The position numbers were made by a program, and so were the translations under genes. A model generated the notes under the pieces. The model had not been told where the DNA came from. It was given only the letters and a program-made list of their open reading frames with translations, and searched no databases. From Trichinella spiralis (Eukaryota; Nematoda; Enoplea; Trichinellida; Trichinellidae), in NCBI GenBank assembly GCA_000181795.3, contig CM012953.1:4053923-4117922 (forward strand): DNA of 64,000 nucleotides, given 5' to 3'. Shown one piece after another: positions 1 to 11,930 of this stretch. Position 1 is the stretch's first letter. Each line of letters begins with the position of its first letter.

Positions 1-1175
1 TTTCTTGCATTACTATTCATTGATTTTAAGGTACTAATTCAAAGAATCTCTATTTCATCATGAAATATAAGCGCCTCAAACAATGGTTATTAAAGTCTCC
101 CGTAAAAAATAATCGTTCACGTCCGCTGTGGTAATAATGTGAAATGAAAGTGGAAGCATCTGGAGAGAAGCTCATAATTTATTTTCGTAAAATTCACAAC
201 GTGTGACGTTTTGCAATAACTTGCGCAGGATGAAATTTTATAGTTGTGTTATCCATTAGCTTTTGCGCATTTATAACAAAAATAAGAAATGTCAGCAAAA
301 TTAAGCGCAGTTTATTCAAAAAATATACACATTTCAAGGGTGAGTTTTTCTTTCTAAAGGAATAGCACGTAAATTTGCCTGTGGCAATTAGTATAGAGAA
401 GCACGTTTTTTTTATTGCCATTGGAAAGTTTTATTATTAAACGTTTTGAACATCCAGTTTATGAGCAAATTTTATTATTATTAAATTGCACAAATAATGA
501 CCATTCTGAAACACTTTGAAAAAATTTTAAACAAATGACCAAGTTAATAATAATAATATACTGGATTTTTGATGTTTTTATCAATTGAAACCTTAAAATA
601 TCATCTGAAAGTCAATTTCTTATGAAAATTTAATTTTCAAAAACTTTTTTCTGCTAAAATAATAATATTTAATAAGTACTGTTTGAAGAATTAAATCATT
701 TTTCCGGCTAATTTATTAGAGATGTTAGTGCATTCTGTGCATGAGAATTGTTGACGCAGTTGCGTCGTTAGAAAATCAAAAGCTATTGATTGAGAAAATA
801 ATTTCATCCCTCAGCATTGTTCATTTCCCCGAAGTCTCTCCTGCTAAGCGCAGAAGATAGAAGCAGACCATTTTGACATTTATGTAGTTAGATTTGCTTT
901 GAAATGATAATTTTATAAAAATAGATGTGATTGGTTCAATATACATCTGCCGAACAATGGTTAGATGATATTGTGCATTTCACTCATTGTAAAGAACAAA
1001 ATCAGAGATTATTTTTTAGGGAAAATGATTATCACTGTAAAGATGATGAAATTTCAATTAAATCACCTCGTTTGTTTAATTTATGAATTAAGCTTCGCTT
1101 AAAAATATATCTCTTCGCAGTATTATCCCATGTCTGCATATTCATGCTATTGGAAATAAATTAATTTCATTTTAG
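1..1175. other. AT-rich non-coding stretch upstream of first gene
   Basis: No exon, RNA gene or repeat could be supported here. It ends in a pyrimidine-rich acceptor (cattttag, AG at 1174-1175), so at least the right part is probably intron of the gene that continues at 1176. An exon with a signal peptide is expected upstream, but I could not find a convincing one. Confidence 0.5.
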
Positions 1176-2344
1176 GAAAATTTTATTGTGACAGTGCCTA
1201 TTTGAAATTAGACTTTGTTTGCGATTTGGACCACCAACTTAGTCACACTGAGGCAGAAATATTGAATCGCAGCTTAGTGAAAAAGTTCACACATTGTTTT
1301 GCTCAAAATGTCACCGACAGTTCAAAATACGCTATGGGCATTTTGCTGACCAATCAGCTTGTTCTGGATGATGTGTCCCGTTGCAACCGGTCAGGTAGTG
1401 CTAAACAAAAAAATCGCAGTTTGCATTCGCATACCGGTGATATGAATAAAATTGCCATGGATACTTTGAATAGGATGGCGAATTTTCTACGTCAGAGGTG
1501 GACTCATGATAAAAAATCTAATTGTTCAACGGATATTTTAGTCTTATTGGCAAAAAAATTCATCCTCTGCTATGAAGGTGAATTGATCATTGTTGAAGGC
1601 ACCAGCTTGCAACCGTTGGCAGCGGTCACGTTCAGCCAACGTCTTCGTGCGATCATTTCTGAACAAACCGCTTTAGAAATTATCAAGCGTCATTTAAATC
1701 GACAATCCACAAGCAATAAATCATACAGTACTGGTATGACTGTTCTACTCAAAGTTTTGCAAGGCTTGGATGAGCTTGTTACTGAAAAGTCAGTTGAACA
1801 TGGTATTAATTTGAATAGCAACAACAACAACTACAGCAGCAGCAACAACAACAATAACAATAGCATCATTAAAACAAGTGAACTTGAATCAACCGTCCAA
1901 GCAGCAATACCTATGTGGGCAATAATATTGTTTTTTGTCTCAATCATATTGACATGCTTGTGTGCTATAGTAGGCCATTGGATCAATTCGGATGGTCAAC
2001 CTTGGTGCAATTTGTTTCAGAGTCACAGCTCATACAGAAACGTTTCACTGTCTGCCCACGCAGCTGGCAATCAAGACTGGAGAGCAGGATTCGGCGGTGG
2101 CTTAATACATGCTGGGGGTAATGCTGATCGAGTGTCGCCGTTCTTCATGCGTCGACCCGCTTCCTCTGCTAGCATGAACCACAACACACCGGCGGTGCAG
2201 TTCAGTTCAAATAGGTGCAACCGAGGCCAGCCAGCCAATCAGCACAGATCGAAGAAAAATCTAATCGGTGGTCTGGCCCTGAGCCGTTGGCATGTTAGAC
2301 AAGAGCGAATGGCAGCATCAAATACCCCAATTCGCACTGTTTGA
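1176..2344 (+). CDS. MOLO-1-like (levamisole receptor modulator family) membrane protein, 3' exon
   Basis: This is the last exon of a single-pass membrane protein resembling the MOLO1/TPM-fold family; in C. elegans MOLO-1 is an auxiliary protein of levamisole-type acetylcholine receptors. The exon follows an acceptor at 1174-1175, has two bases left over from the previous codon, and opens with KFYCDSAYLKLDFVCD. The lumenal part keeps the family pattern: FVCD plus an acidic helix, then a Cys-containing DILVLLAKK strand and a helix ending VLQGLDELV. A polar Asn/Ser stretch (about residues 207-222 from the TTG at 1202) leads to one TM segment near residues 236-262 (AAIPMWAIILFFVSIILTCL). The basic, Ser/Asn-rich tail of about 115 residues ends at the TGA. 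The true start and signal peptide are in an unseen upstream exon. The family call is from remembered similarity; the topology is seen directly. Confidence 0.6.
1812..1864 (+). repeat. Coding AAC/AGC trinucleotide repeat (poly-Asn/Ser)
   Basis: An imperfect run of AAC, AAT and AGC codons inside the MOLO-1-like exon encodes an Asn-rich linker just before the membrane segment. It is expected to be length-variable and probably disordered. Confidence 0.8.
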
Positions 2345-3896
2345 CGAATGGCATTTTTCAAAATTTATACCTTAAAATATTTGAATTTGCAGACATTTTC
2401 GTAGTGGCTTTTGAAAGTCGGAAAAATCCATTCTTGCATCTGCTTTATCTGATCATTATTTGTCACCTGGAGACAATCGATGCAGATGCAATTCTAGTAT
2501 TCTCATTCTCATTCCAACTGTCTCCCATACATACATTGACATGTTTTATTTTTTGATCTCTCTTTAGAATACTGGAGTATCATGCAGTTCATTAAAATGA
2601 ACAAACTTTCAGGGAAAATTCTTTTTTTATTATTTCAAAGCACTTACAAGAATGGGCAGAAATAAAATTTATTATTTTAAACACAATCATTTCTTTTCTA
2701 ACTGTCATTCGCTTAGCCAGTCGTTATAATATTATTGCAATAATCTAACCAGATCTTTCTTTTATCGTTTTTAACTGTGCTCATTTAAACTTTCCTTATT
2801 TTTACTGTTTTATTGCTTTTTTATTGTAAATTTCTGTTGTACTAACTATAAACTTTTCAACACTACCGCTACAGTAATCGAATGGCGTAACTTCGCTATG
2901 AACTAGCATCTCAGAGAACGCTCAGCTGGACAAGACTTTCAGGCGGACAAGCAAGCCAACATTGAAACTAATTAAAACTTGTATTCTGTTAAAAGCTTTT
3001 TCTTTACTGAAAGATTGAAAATAATGCAGTTTTTAACAGCAGCTGAACAGTTTTTATAATGTTGCACTGAATTCACATTCAATTCATTCTATGACAAAAT
3101 TTTTATGGCTTACATTATGTTTTTATATAGTATAACAAACGATATTTTTGCTGTTTTCCTGCAGCGCTGTAATACGAACTTAATTAATGTTGTTGCTCCA
3201 ATATTTACATTTTTATTATGACCTAGAAATCCGGAATAACACACAAACAGCTCGACAGAGAAATGCAATGCAAAGACAATATCGGATACAAAAATTTAAC
3301 AGGTCAGTTTCTATACCAGCATACAGTATCATGGTCATAGGAAAGAAATGAAAGCTGTTAGAAAAAAAGAAAAAAAAGAGAACACAATTAATTTATCTGT
3401 ATGTTTGTATGCAGTTTTTTATAGTAAAACCATTTTTCATCATAAAGTACAACTGATAAATAACACTTGATTATAATTTTTGTAATATTACAGTAATTGT
3501 ATCGTGTGGCAATGGCAGATCAAAATTTGTCTGTCCTTCCTTCAATGTTATTTCTGTTTTAAGTTTTTCATATACTTATGAAAATTGGTTATTGTTCTTG
3601 TAAAGAATTATTTTGATGTTTAATATTATAAAAAAATTTAATAATTTAAGTGCTACAGCTGTTTTTAAATAGTCTAGCATATTACAAATTTTATTTTGGA
3701 TAGTGAAATTTATATTTATATGTTTTGTGAGGTCATTCATTGAGTTACATTTTAACTTATTTAGAGAATAACGTTATTTTCTTCATTTTTTATGTAGTTA
3801 ATTTATATAATATCGGGAGACAGGTATGTTCTTGATACATTCAGCATGCATGTTCTTTAATGCAAGTTATTTTAAAATTTTTTTCAGGTTAAGCAT
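2345..3896. other. Intergenic, AT-rich
   Basis: 3' flank of the MOLO-1-like gene and 5' flank of ETFB. Short open frames here lack family similarity and paired splice signals. A CAG at 3885-3887, nine bases before the ETFB ATG, is the only clear signal (5' UTR intron end or trans-splice acceptor). Confidence 0.5.
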
Positions 3897-5255
3897 ATGT
3901 CACTACGAGTTTTGGTAAGCGTGAAACGGGTAATCGACTATGCTGTTAAAGTAAGTTCTTTTTTAGCTTTACATTTGTTACCTCAAATAGGTTATAGATT
4001 CGAGTGAAGAATGATAAATCCGGAGTGGTTACAGAAGGCGTTAAGCATTCTATTAATCCATTTGATGAAATAGCTCTTGAAGAAGCCATGCGTATGAAAG
4101 AGCAAAAGCATGCTGCAGAAGTCATAGCTGTTTCTTGTGGCCCTCCATCTTCACAAGTAAACTTGTATGAATATTTTACTTGCTTCATGAATTCAGTGTT
4201 TTTTTTAATATTAATTTTCACCTTTTAGAAAAGGTAATTTAATTTAGTGTAACTCTTTTCATATTTTGTCAGAAATTTATATTGCATATAGTTATTATGA
4301 TTATTATTATCATTATTTCAATTGAAATTCTTATTCAGTTGCTTAATAAAAATTCACATGTTCACTTTGACAGTTTCTTGGCATATTTGTGTTAGCCACG
4401 TGAATAGGTTTACAGTATGATTAAAGAAATTTGTGCGTAGAAGTTAGTTGTGTTGTGTTGTGCAGTTTGAATTTCTATTTTATTAGGATATTCTTCGTCA
4501 TGCCCTTGCCCTAGGTGTTGACAAAGCCATTCACGTAGAGGTGGATGCCAAACAGTACGAACATGTTGAACCGTTGCACGTGGCCAAAATTTTGCAGTAA
4601 ATTTTGAATTACCATTGGAAATAATTTTAATGATAACCAATGTGATAATTAGGTGCATCGTGAAAGAGGAAGATATAAATTTGGTGATGCTAGGGAAGCA
4701 GGTAGATTATTGTTTATTTATGTTTCGGCGCTAAATCGTGAAATTTTTAGGCTATAGATGATGATTGCAATCAGACTGGTCAGATGTTATCGGCTCTGTT
4801 AAACTGGTCTCAAGTATGTTGTATTATTTTTATTTTATATTTTTGCATTATAGCTTTTTATTAGGCAATTTTCGCTTCAAAAGTTGAAGTAAATGCTCCA
4901 GATTATGTGACGGTTACCCGTGAAATAGATGGTGGCTTAGAGACAGTTCGGTGCAAACTTCCAAGTGTAATTACGGCCGATTTACGTTTAAATACTCCTC
5001 GATACGCTACTTTACCGAACATAATGGTAATGGAGTAAATCACGTTTAAATTTAAAAAAATTATTGTGTTTTATTTTGGAGAAAGCGAAAAAGAAACCGT
5101 TGGTGAAGAAGAATGTTGCTGATCTAGGCATAACTATCAAACCACATAAGCAAATTATTGAAGTGTCTGAACCTCCTCCACGTAAAGTTGGTCAGCTTGT
5201 TGGCAGTGTCCAAGAATTGGTAGATAAGTTGCGAAGCGATGGTCTCATAAATTGA
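3897..5255 (+). CDS. ETFB: Electron transfer flavoprotein beta subunit
   Basis: Mitochondrial matrix ETF-beta pairs with ETF-alpha and carries electrons from acyl-CoA dehydrogenases to ETF-ubiquinone oxidoreductase. Seven exons: 3897-3950, 3998-4156, 4487-4596, 4653-4701, 4751-4813, 4865-5026 and 5082-5255. Together they give 256 codons in frame, matching the usual length of about 255. Family blocks run in order: [13 protein letters not shown] at the N-terminus, [26 protein letters not shown], the nucleotide-binding loop [25 protein letters not shown], and [23 protein letters not shown]. The last corresponds to the recognition-loop region that contacts partner dehydrogenases. A ttttcag lies nine bases before the ATG. 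All introns are short (about 50-330 bp). No defects were seen. Confidence 0.96.
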
Positions 5256-5680
5256 TTTTACTTACATGTTAATATTTTCTGAAGTTAAGACCTTTTTACA
5301 AATTAATAATAGAGATTTTTTTCTGATTTCGTTTTCACTATGACAGTAGTTGATATATTTGCTCTTTTTATATTTTCTATCATTGAAAAATGTTGTATAT
5401 TCCACTTCTGTTCTATGCATTGGGATGAAGTTGGTTTGAGGAATTGTAATTTTTTGCTTATCAGTCTTCTTTTCAGTTATACGATGATCGGGACATCAGA
5501 ATGAACTGACCCAGTGTTAGTGTTTTTGATGGTGAAATGCTGAATTAAACTTATTCGAATTTGGAATTTGAATGTTTTTTTCTACTAGCAGTGGTTATCT
5601 GCTTTGCTATTTTCATATTTTACCCAACATTGAATATATGTGCTTTATTTTATTGTATTATATAATTTCAGCCTTTAGTG
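5256..5680. other. Intergenic between ETFB and SSR2
   Basis: 425 bp of AT-rich DNA with no exon or RNA gene recognised. It ends in an acceptor-like tttcag (5665-5670) ten bases before the SSR2 ATG. The two genes lie head-to-tail and could be separate or co-transcribed. Confidence 0.5.
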
Positions 5681-6457
5681 ATGAAGACGTTTGGTATTGC
5701 ATTTTGCTTCTTTATTTCATTTATTTTGCCGGTGTGGATGGAAGAAAATAAATTGAAAGAAGCCAGAATTGTCGCTTCTAAACAAATCTTGAGCAACTAT
5801 GCAGTGGAGAAAAAGGAACTGATTGTAATTTATCATTTGTACAATATAGGAGGACAAGCAGCCCTGAATGTGGAATTGAGGGATGAAAATTTTTCGCCGA
5901 ATCATTTTCAATTTCTCAAAGGTATTTTTAAAAAATTTGTCATAAATTATTAATATTGTATTTATACTGTTGAACTTGTTTGAAATGTTTGCAATTTAGG
6001 AAGCAATGTGATTCGTTGGAGTCGTATACCAGTTGGAGTTAACGTTACTCACGGTTTTTTTGTAGTTCCTCAAGATTATGGTCGTATGAATTTCACTGCC
6101 GCCGAAATTACCTACCACTCTGGGGAAGAGAATACCAAAAGACGTAAAAGCTACACGACAATAAAAGGAGAAGATATTATATATCGATTGAAGTATGCAA
6201 ATTTAATAAGTTTAAATTGTTGTATAATTTTTATTTTTAGTTGACAGAAATTGAACGTAATTTTAAACGGATAATTTCTTTTTTTATTTTCTTTTTTCAG
6301 AGATTACGATCGTCGTTTTGAGCAACATTATGGAGATTGGATTTTGTTCGTGCTGATGATTTTACCATCTTTGCTTGTTCCAGCGATGCTATGGCTGAAA
6401 AGCAGGCAGAAATACGGCACGATACCGGCACAAGTTTATAAAAAACGCAAAGAATAA
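5681..6457 (+). CDS. SSR2: Translocon-associated protein subunit beta (TRAP-beta / SSR2)
   Basis: A subunit of the ER TRAP complex, which sits next to the Sec61 channel and helps translocate some secretory proteins. Three exons (5681-5921, 6000-6192, 6301-6457) join in phase to 196 codons; the human protein has 183. A cleavable signal peptide (MKTFGIAFCFFISFILPV) is followed by the lumenal beta-sandwich with family blocks RIVASKQILSNYAVE, YNIGGQAALNVEL and IRWSRIPVGVNVTH. One C-terminal TM segment follows (WILFVLMILPSLLVPAMLWL). The short basic tail KSRQKYGTIPAQVYKKRKE matches the cytosolic end of the family. The ATG at 5681 was chosen because it gives the signal peptide and lies just after a tttcag. 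An AATAAA at 6460-6465 follows the stop by two bases. Confidence 0.95.
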
Positions 6458-7980
6458 GCAATAAAAAATTGTTTCAGCTTATTGTTTGCATTTTATTTTT
6501 TCATATCTGAGCCATATATGATTGTTAATAGATGATTTATTTTTGTTTATCATGTTGCACACACGCGTTCTTTTATTGGTATCAACGTCCGTCCTGTATG
6601 GTAAGAAGTACAATATTTTGGATGCTCTTTGATGAAACGAAATGGTAGATTTGTTTTGTACAGCTTTATGTAATAATATTGAAAAATGTGCAGTGAACAG
6701 TTAACATTGTTTTCATTTTATTGTTTTACAGGATAAAAGTTTGAGCGTCTGATTTGAAAAAAAAGGTTATAAAAATTGAATGTTCTTTTTTCTGCTGAAA
6801 ATGCTGTGCTCGAAATGTTGGAACTTTTCAGATTGTTCAAAAGTAAAGAGAAAAGGCAAAAAATTGCCCAATGCAATGAATGTAAATGCTCTGCATGCAA
6901 AACTTATGCATGTTGCAAGCAGTTAGTTGTAAATTTTATAAAATCGACTTAACGCCTGCGTTAAATAAAAAATGTACGGCTGTTAATAATTAAACAAAAC
7001 AAATATAAAAAGTATGATTTCAAAAATGTTGTACAATTTGTATGATAATTTCTGTAGCATTCTTTTTGTTATTTTAATTGAATGATATTTTGCATTACTG
7101 AAAATTGCTTTTATAACCAAAAGTGTGGGTGTAATATGTAATTATGTTTATCTGAAAAATAAAGAAATTGAAAATATTTTTTTCAAAAAAATAAGAAAAC
7201 ATTAAACAATGAGCATGCCATTCAATGCACATTTTCATGTGTGCACAGGCGGTGTGCGGGCTTGGTCTGCAACATATACATACATACTTCACATTGAATA
7301 TTTATTGAAGTGTTTTTTACTTTTATTAAATGAACATTTTTTCAAAACATAACTTACAAAAAATAAAATAAACAATGAAAAATGTTTTCATCTAATAATG
7401 CTAAAGTATTTATCAACAGATTTTTTTAAACAGCATAAAAAAAGGTTGTTTCAATCAGAGCGAGTTTTTTCCCAGAGTTCTCTTCTTTGATTAAGATTTT
7501 TATTGGCTTAAAGTGGTTTTAGTCTGATTCGGCCTTATGGAAGTCCTTTTTATTGGCTGTTGGGAATCAAGATTTCATTTGCTAATACTTCAAAATTGTA
7601 CTAATACTGCTACAGTATTTACCGCTTCATTGGTCAATATGTTTCCTTTGACAATTTTCCCAATTTCAGTAGTGTATTTTGAAATTTTTATAGTTTTCAT
7701 GATACAACAAATATTACGTTAAGTTTAATTCATGAGAATATTCCATTTTGATTATTTTCTTGTCAAATTATCAGAATCAACGACTTAACAGCTCCTTCTG
7801 TTACAAGATATGATATTTAAAAACGTTAATAAATAGGTTTGATGTGGTACAGCGCCATTACCGATTTTGGCGGTGAATTAAACCTTTTAGATGACTTTCC
7901 ATATTCAGACTGATTATTTGAACTTAATCAGATTTAACACAAAAGCTGACTGTAATGGACAGTCATTAATTTTCTGGATG
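6458..7980. other. Intergenic, AT-rich
   Basis: About 1.5 kb after SSR2 with scattered short open frames but no paired splice sites or recognised family. Only the AATAAA at 6460-6465 stands out. It ends at the solo LTR target site. Confidence 0.5.
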
Positions 7981-8255
7981 TGTAGCGGCCTTCCGTTCTT
8001 TCTTATTATCGCTAGCGGAACCACTCATAACGAGAAAGATCAAACTTTATTATACAACTAATACACAGACAGCACAAAACACACGCACACTCTACTCAGA
8101 CTTTTTCGTGACTGAACTTCCTCGTCACTTCCGCGTTCGTCTGGCTGTTGTCCGCCCATCCAATCAGGTTTCTCTTGGCCTCCGAGTTCGCCTGTAGGCG
8201 TCGCTTCGCTCCGCCATGTTATTTGTGTGCTTCTGGTTCATTGATACCCGTTACA
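7981..8255. mobile_element. Solo LTR of a retrotransposon
   Basis: A 275-bp block less AT-rich than its surroundings starts TGTAGCGG and ends CCGTTACA, so its ends form a nearly perfect 8-bp inverted repeat with the TG...CA termini typical of LTRs. It is flanked on both sides by the 4-bp direct repeat gatg (7977-7980 and 8256-8259). No internal retroelement coding sequence is present on either side, so this is a solo LTR left by recombination between two LTRs. Such ends occur in Gypsy and Pao/Bel elements; I cannot assign the family. The matching target site suggests moderate age. Confidence 0.65.
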
Positions 8256-9117
8256 GATGTTACTTCTTGGTCCCATGTTTACAAGTTTCAAACAAAAAGA
8301 ATTTCCATTCTAAATTCCATGAAAATAAAAATTTTGCAGGGCAGTTTCTGAGCTGCAAGCATAATTCTGTACTTCTAAAAATAAACAAAAATAGTCAACA
8401 AATCTACAAATAGCTGTTTTAAATTTGCTTACACTAGATGTAACGGATATAAATAAAATGAATAAAATTATGCAAAGTTATTATTATGCTTGTTTTCAGA
8501 TGACCATTCATGCGCAACAAGGCTTTTTTTTCAAATATATGTATGGTAGTTTTATTATATATATTAAAAATTTTATTTACCAGACTTTTTGCATAAATAA
8601 ATCTGAAAAGACTGCTATTGTTAATGTCATTATTGTTAATCTAAACTATTATTTATGGCATCATTGACGTAATTTATATTTGCTTTGTAATAATTAGTGA
8701 AACAAATGATGCTACGTAGTAAATAAAATAGAAATGGCAACTAACTCTTCTTGAAAAAGCAAATTCATAAAATAAATGTAAGCACAGTCACCTATATCTT
8801 TAATATAAAGATAATTATTTTTTAATTTTTTAACTCTTTTTTAAACAATTATTTCATATTTTACAATCAAGAACAGTTAAAATTTTATTAATATGAAGCT
8901 GATATTTTGTATAATTTTAAACATTTCAGCCATGTCATTTCGGCAAAAATAAAAATTTTTAACAAATACATTTATACATATAAAACCAAATATTTAAATT
9001 CAGCACTATTAAATATTTATATTTTTATTCCTTTTATATTGTTTCAGTTTTGGGCGACACTGAAATTACATAAATAGGCAATGATAATTATTGCTACATT
9101 TGTGAAAAAGACAAAAT
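8256..9117. other. Intergenic, AT-rich
   Basis: About 860 bp between the solo LTR and the micro-exon gene. Open frames here are short and low-complexity. No RNA gene or repeat recognised. Confidence 0.5.
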
Positions 9118-11365
9118 ATGAAGCTTGCAATTATCTTTACTGTTTTTTGTCTCATCACTGTGGTATATTACTTTCTCTTCTTTTCTACAAATTATCTAAA
9201 GCGTAATATAAAATAAGGCTGTGTTGTATAAGAATAAAATAGATTTTATTAATATAATAATTTAGTGTACATTTTAATGTTACATTAATAATGATATTCA
9301 TAATATTATTATAATTGATATTCATAATATTGAAAGTGTCACTAAAGTAATGATGCATATATTTTATATACAAATTTACTTGCAATGCTATGAAATAAGA
9401 CGTACATTTTAGGTTGATAAGCATTATCAGTTTTTCTGAAGTGATTATGTTTTGATAAATCATTCTACATTTGATAAAGTGAAGGCCTAAATTGTTTATT
9501 TTATTTCAGGATTCCTTCGTAATAGAAGAAGTGGATGCATTTGATGTAAGCACTAATTCATAAATTATCGTTATGAAAAAAACTTTTTCATATTAAATTT
9601 AGATGCATTATGTGTCTTACTTCATTTTTAATACTAACTTCAGTTGTAGAGCAGTTCGATATCACATTTTCATACGGTGATCTAAACATCATTATTAATT
9701 AACAACTTACGACTGTTTATTATAATATATTGTATTGCATAAGATTTGAATTGTTTATCAATGTTATTTTTAAAATTTTTTTAGGCATTAACGCATCTGC
9801 TAAATTTGAAGGGCAAGGCAGAAGTAAGTTTACTTCCTTTCACTGCGATTGCTATAAAACTGCGTTTGTAAATTAAATGCAAAATGACAACTAAAACTGC
9901 TTATCTGCATATTTTTAGAGTAGAAAGATACTGCTAATAATCAAAAAGATGTATTTATTGCGTAAATTTTTACTTGATTTTTTTGTTTTTAGGCTGATCA
10001 ATTAGTCACTGTTCAGAGCATACTGAAAGTAAGTTTCTATATTTACAAAATGTAAATTTTTTTTCTCATAATATTATATGGTAATCAAAACTTTAGAATG
10101 CTTTCATTACATATATTTTACTTCAACGTTAACTTAAAAATTTTGAATTTCAGCAAAGTACAGTGGATGCTAAAGAGATTTTGCGGAAGATATTGCAAGT
10201 AAGCATTCCATTTGGCTTCTAATATAAAATTAAATTAACAAGTCATACAAGTTTCAGCACTTCATTTCTTTATTCAGTTATTGCACATTTAATACCAAAT
10301 TTAGTATTGCATCTAACATTATAATTAACTTTTTACTGATTAAAGCAGTTTTGTTCTTTCAATCTTTTATTTTTCAAAGGTTTGTCAATATGTAGAAATA
10401 AAAAAGAGTATGGATTTTTTTAAAAATTGATGTTGCGCATTTTTCAGAGAGAAGGAGACGCAGAGATTTTAAAACTTGTTGAAAGTATTGAAGGTTATAT
10501 ATTGGTGAGTAATAAATTTGTTAATGGATTAAAGATGCGTTGTTGAAATAAAATCATACACATATTTATATAATTATTGGAACTATTTAAATAATATCTG
10601 CTATTCATGAATGCAAGAATTGATTTTTATTATAATCATAACAGATCGTATTTATTATATAAATATATAAAATATGCTGGATAGTATGATGGATATTCAA
10701 ATTGCATTTTAGGGTGCAGCAAAATTACACGAAGAAACTGAAGATAAAATGTATGCCTTACTAAACCAACAGACTGTAAGCATTGCTAATAAGCTTAATT
10801 AATGCACTTTATGTGAAAAATAGGTTAACTATTATTATTTATAGTCACATTCTACAAAATTGGAATTAATAGAAAAAATTTTGGATAATAAACACAGATG
10901 TGAAGATGACGCTCGACAATCATATCCAGGAGTTCATGAAGATTTAATAGCAGCTGCTTCTCAACGTTGTTTTAGTGAGGTAGGCATTTATCAATCAAAA
11001 ATATTAAAATTTTCAATTTCAAAAGTTATATTTTCAAAATGGTATAATTATTCTTGTTAAAGGCATTTAACTTACAATTAATCATTTCAAAATTGTAATA
11101 ATAAGGAAATTAAAAGGTATCTAAATCTAAAAAGCAAATAAAACACTCCCTTAATTTATTAACAGATAGTTTGTTAATTTAAAGCTTATTTTTTAAAATA
11201 AAATTTTATTACGTTAATTACCATAAACCAGTTTATATGGAATTAAAAATTATTGAATTTATTTTAATTTTATGCATGATTTAATAAGTTAATATATTTT
11301 AATTTTAAACCAATTAATTATAGGCGATTGCTGACTTAAGTGAATCCTACGGAAAAACGTCTTGA
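9118..11365 (+). CDS. Secreted helical protein of unknown function encoded by nine small phase-0 exons
   Basis: Not recognised as any known family. Exon 1 (9118-9162) encodes a complete signal-peptide-like MKLAIIFTVFCLITV and ends at gtatat. Later exons are 9510-9545, 9785-9823, 9993-10028, 10154-10198, 10448-10504, 10713-10775, 10845-10979 and 11324-11365, so lengths are 45, 36, 39, 36, 45, 57, 63, 135 and 42 nt. Every exon length is a multiple of three and every intron (69-347 bp) is phase 0, with good donors (mostly gtaagN) and YAG acceptors. The product is 165 residues, acidic and predicted mostly helical, with two cysteines in the 45-residue exon (HRCEDD and SQRCFSE), and ends ESYGKTS. 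Any internal exon could be skipped without shifting frame. Secretion is inferred from the leader; function is unknown. The exon-intron pattern argues strongly that it is a real gene. Confidence 0.78.
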
Positions 11366-11930
11366 TATTCTTATTTTTTCATATGTACAATACGATTTTG
11401 ACAATGGCAACATTTATTAAATAAATAAAAAGTGCTAATTAAAAAAAGTTTTGCATGTCCATATTTCTATAATCAGCATGATTATAAATTTATTTGTTTT
11501 ATTTTTGCAAATTACAAAATGAAAAATTGAAATTAGGTGAAAATCAGCGACCATTTTTTGTAATCATGAAACAGTTGAAATTTTTTATAATTTGCCATTT
11601 GAAAACACTATTAACTTTGCATTTTTGCAAATTTTTAAATTAAAACATGCAATAACAAATGACCTTTTCAACGAAAATGTTTGGCTTTTGATAAGAAAAA
11701 ATCACCCAATCGAACTAGTGAAATCAAACTTGATTTATTGCAATGTAAATATTATTGACTTCCTGCTTTTCACTTATCTAGAAGCGTCGTCATTCGACAA
11801 TCACACATTGTTTATTGCTATTTTATTGCTTATAGGGAGCTGAAAGCAGCAAAAATCACCTTTTTATTTTTCATAATTTTCTTTTTATATCAGTTAATGC
11901 AGTATGAACTTTTTGTTCTGAGCATATTCA
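11366..11930. other. Intergenic between micro-exon gene and esterase-like gene
   Basis: 565 bp, AT-rich. AAATAAATAAA around 11418 is a likely polyadenylation signal for the upstream gene. A tatatcag ending at 11893 lies 37 bases before the next ATG. Confidence 0.5.

Noticed and set aside
11592-11843. 83-codon open frame between the micro-exon gene and the esterase-like gene
   Set aside because: AT-rich composition, no splice partners or similarity; likely chance.
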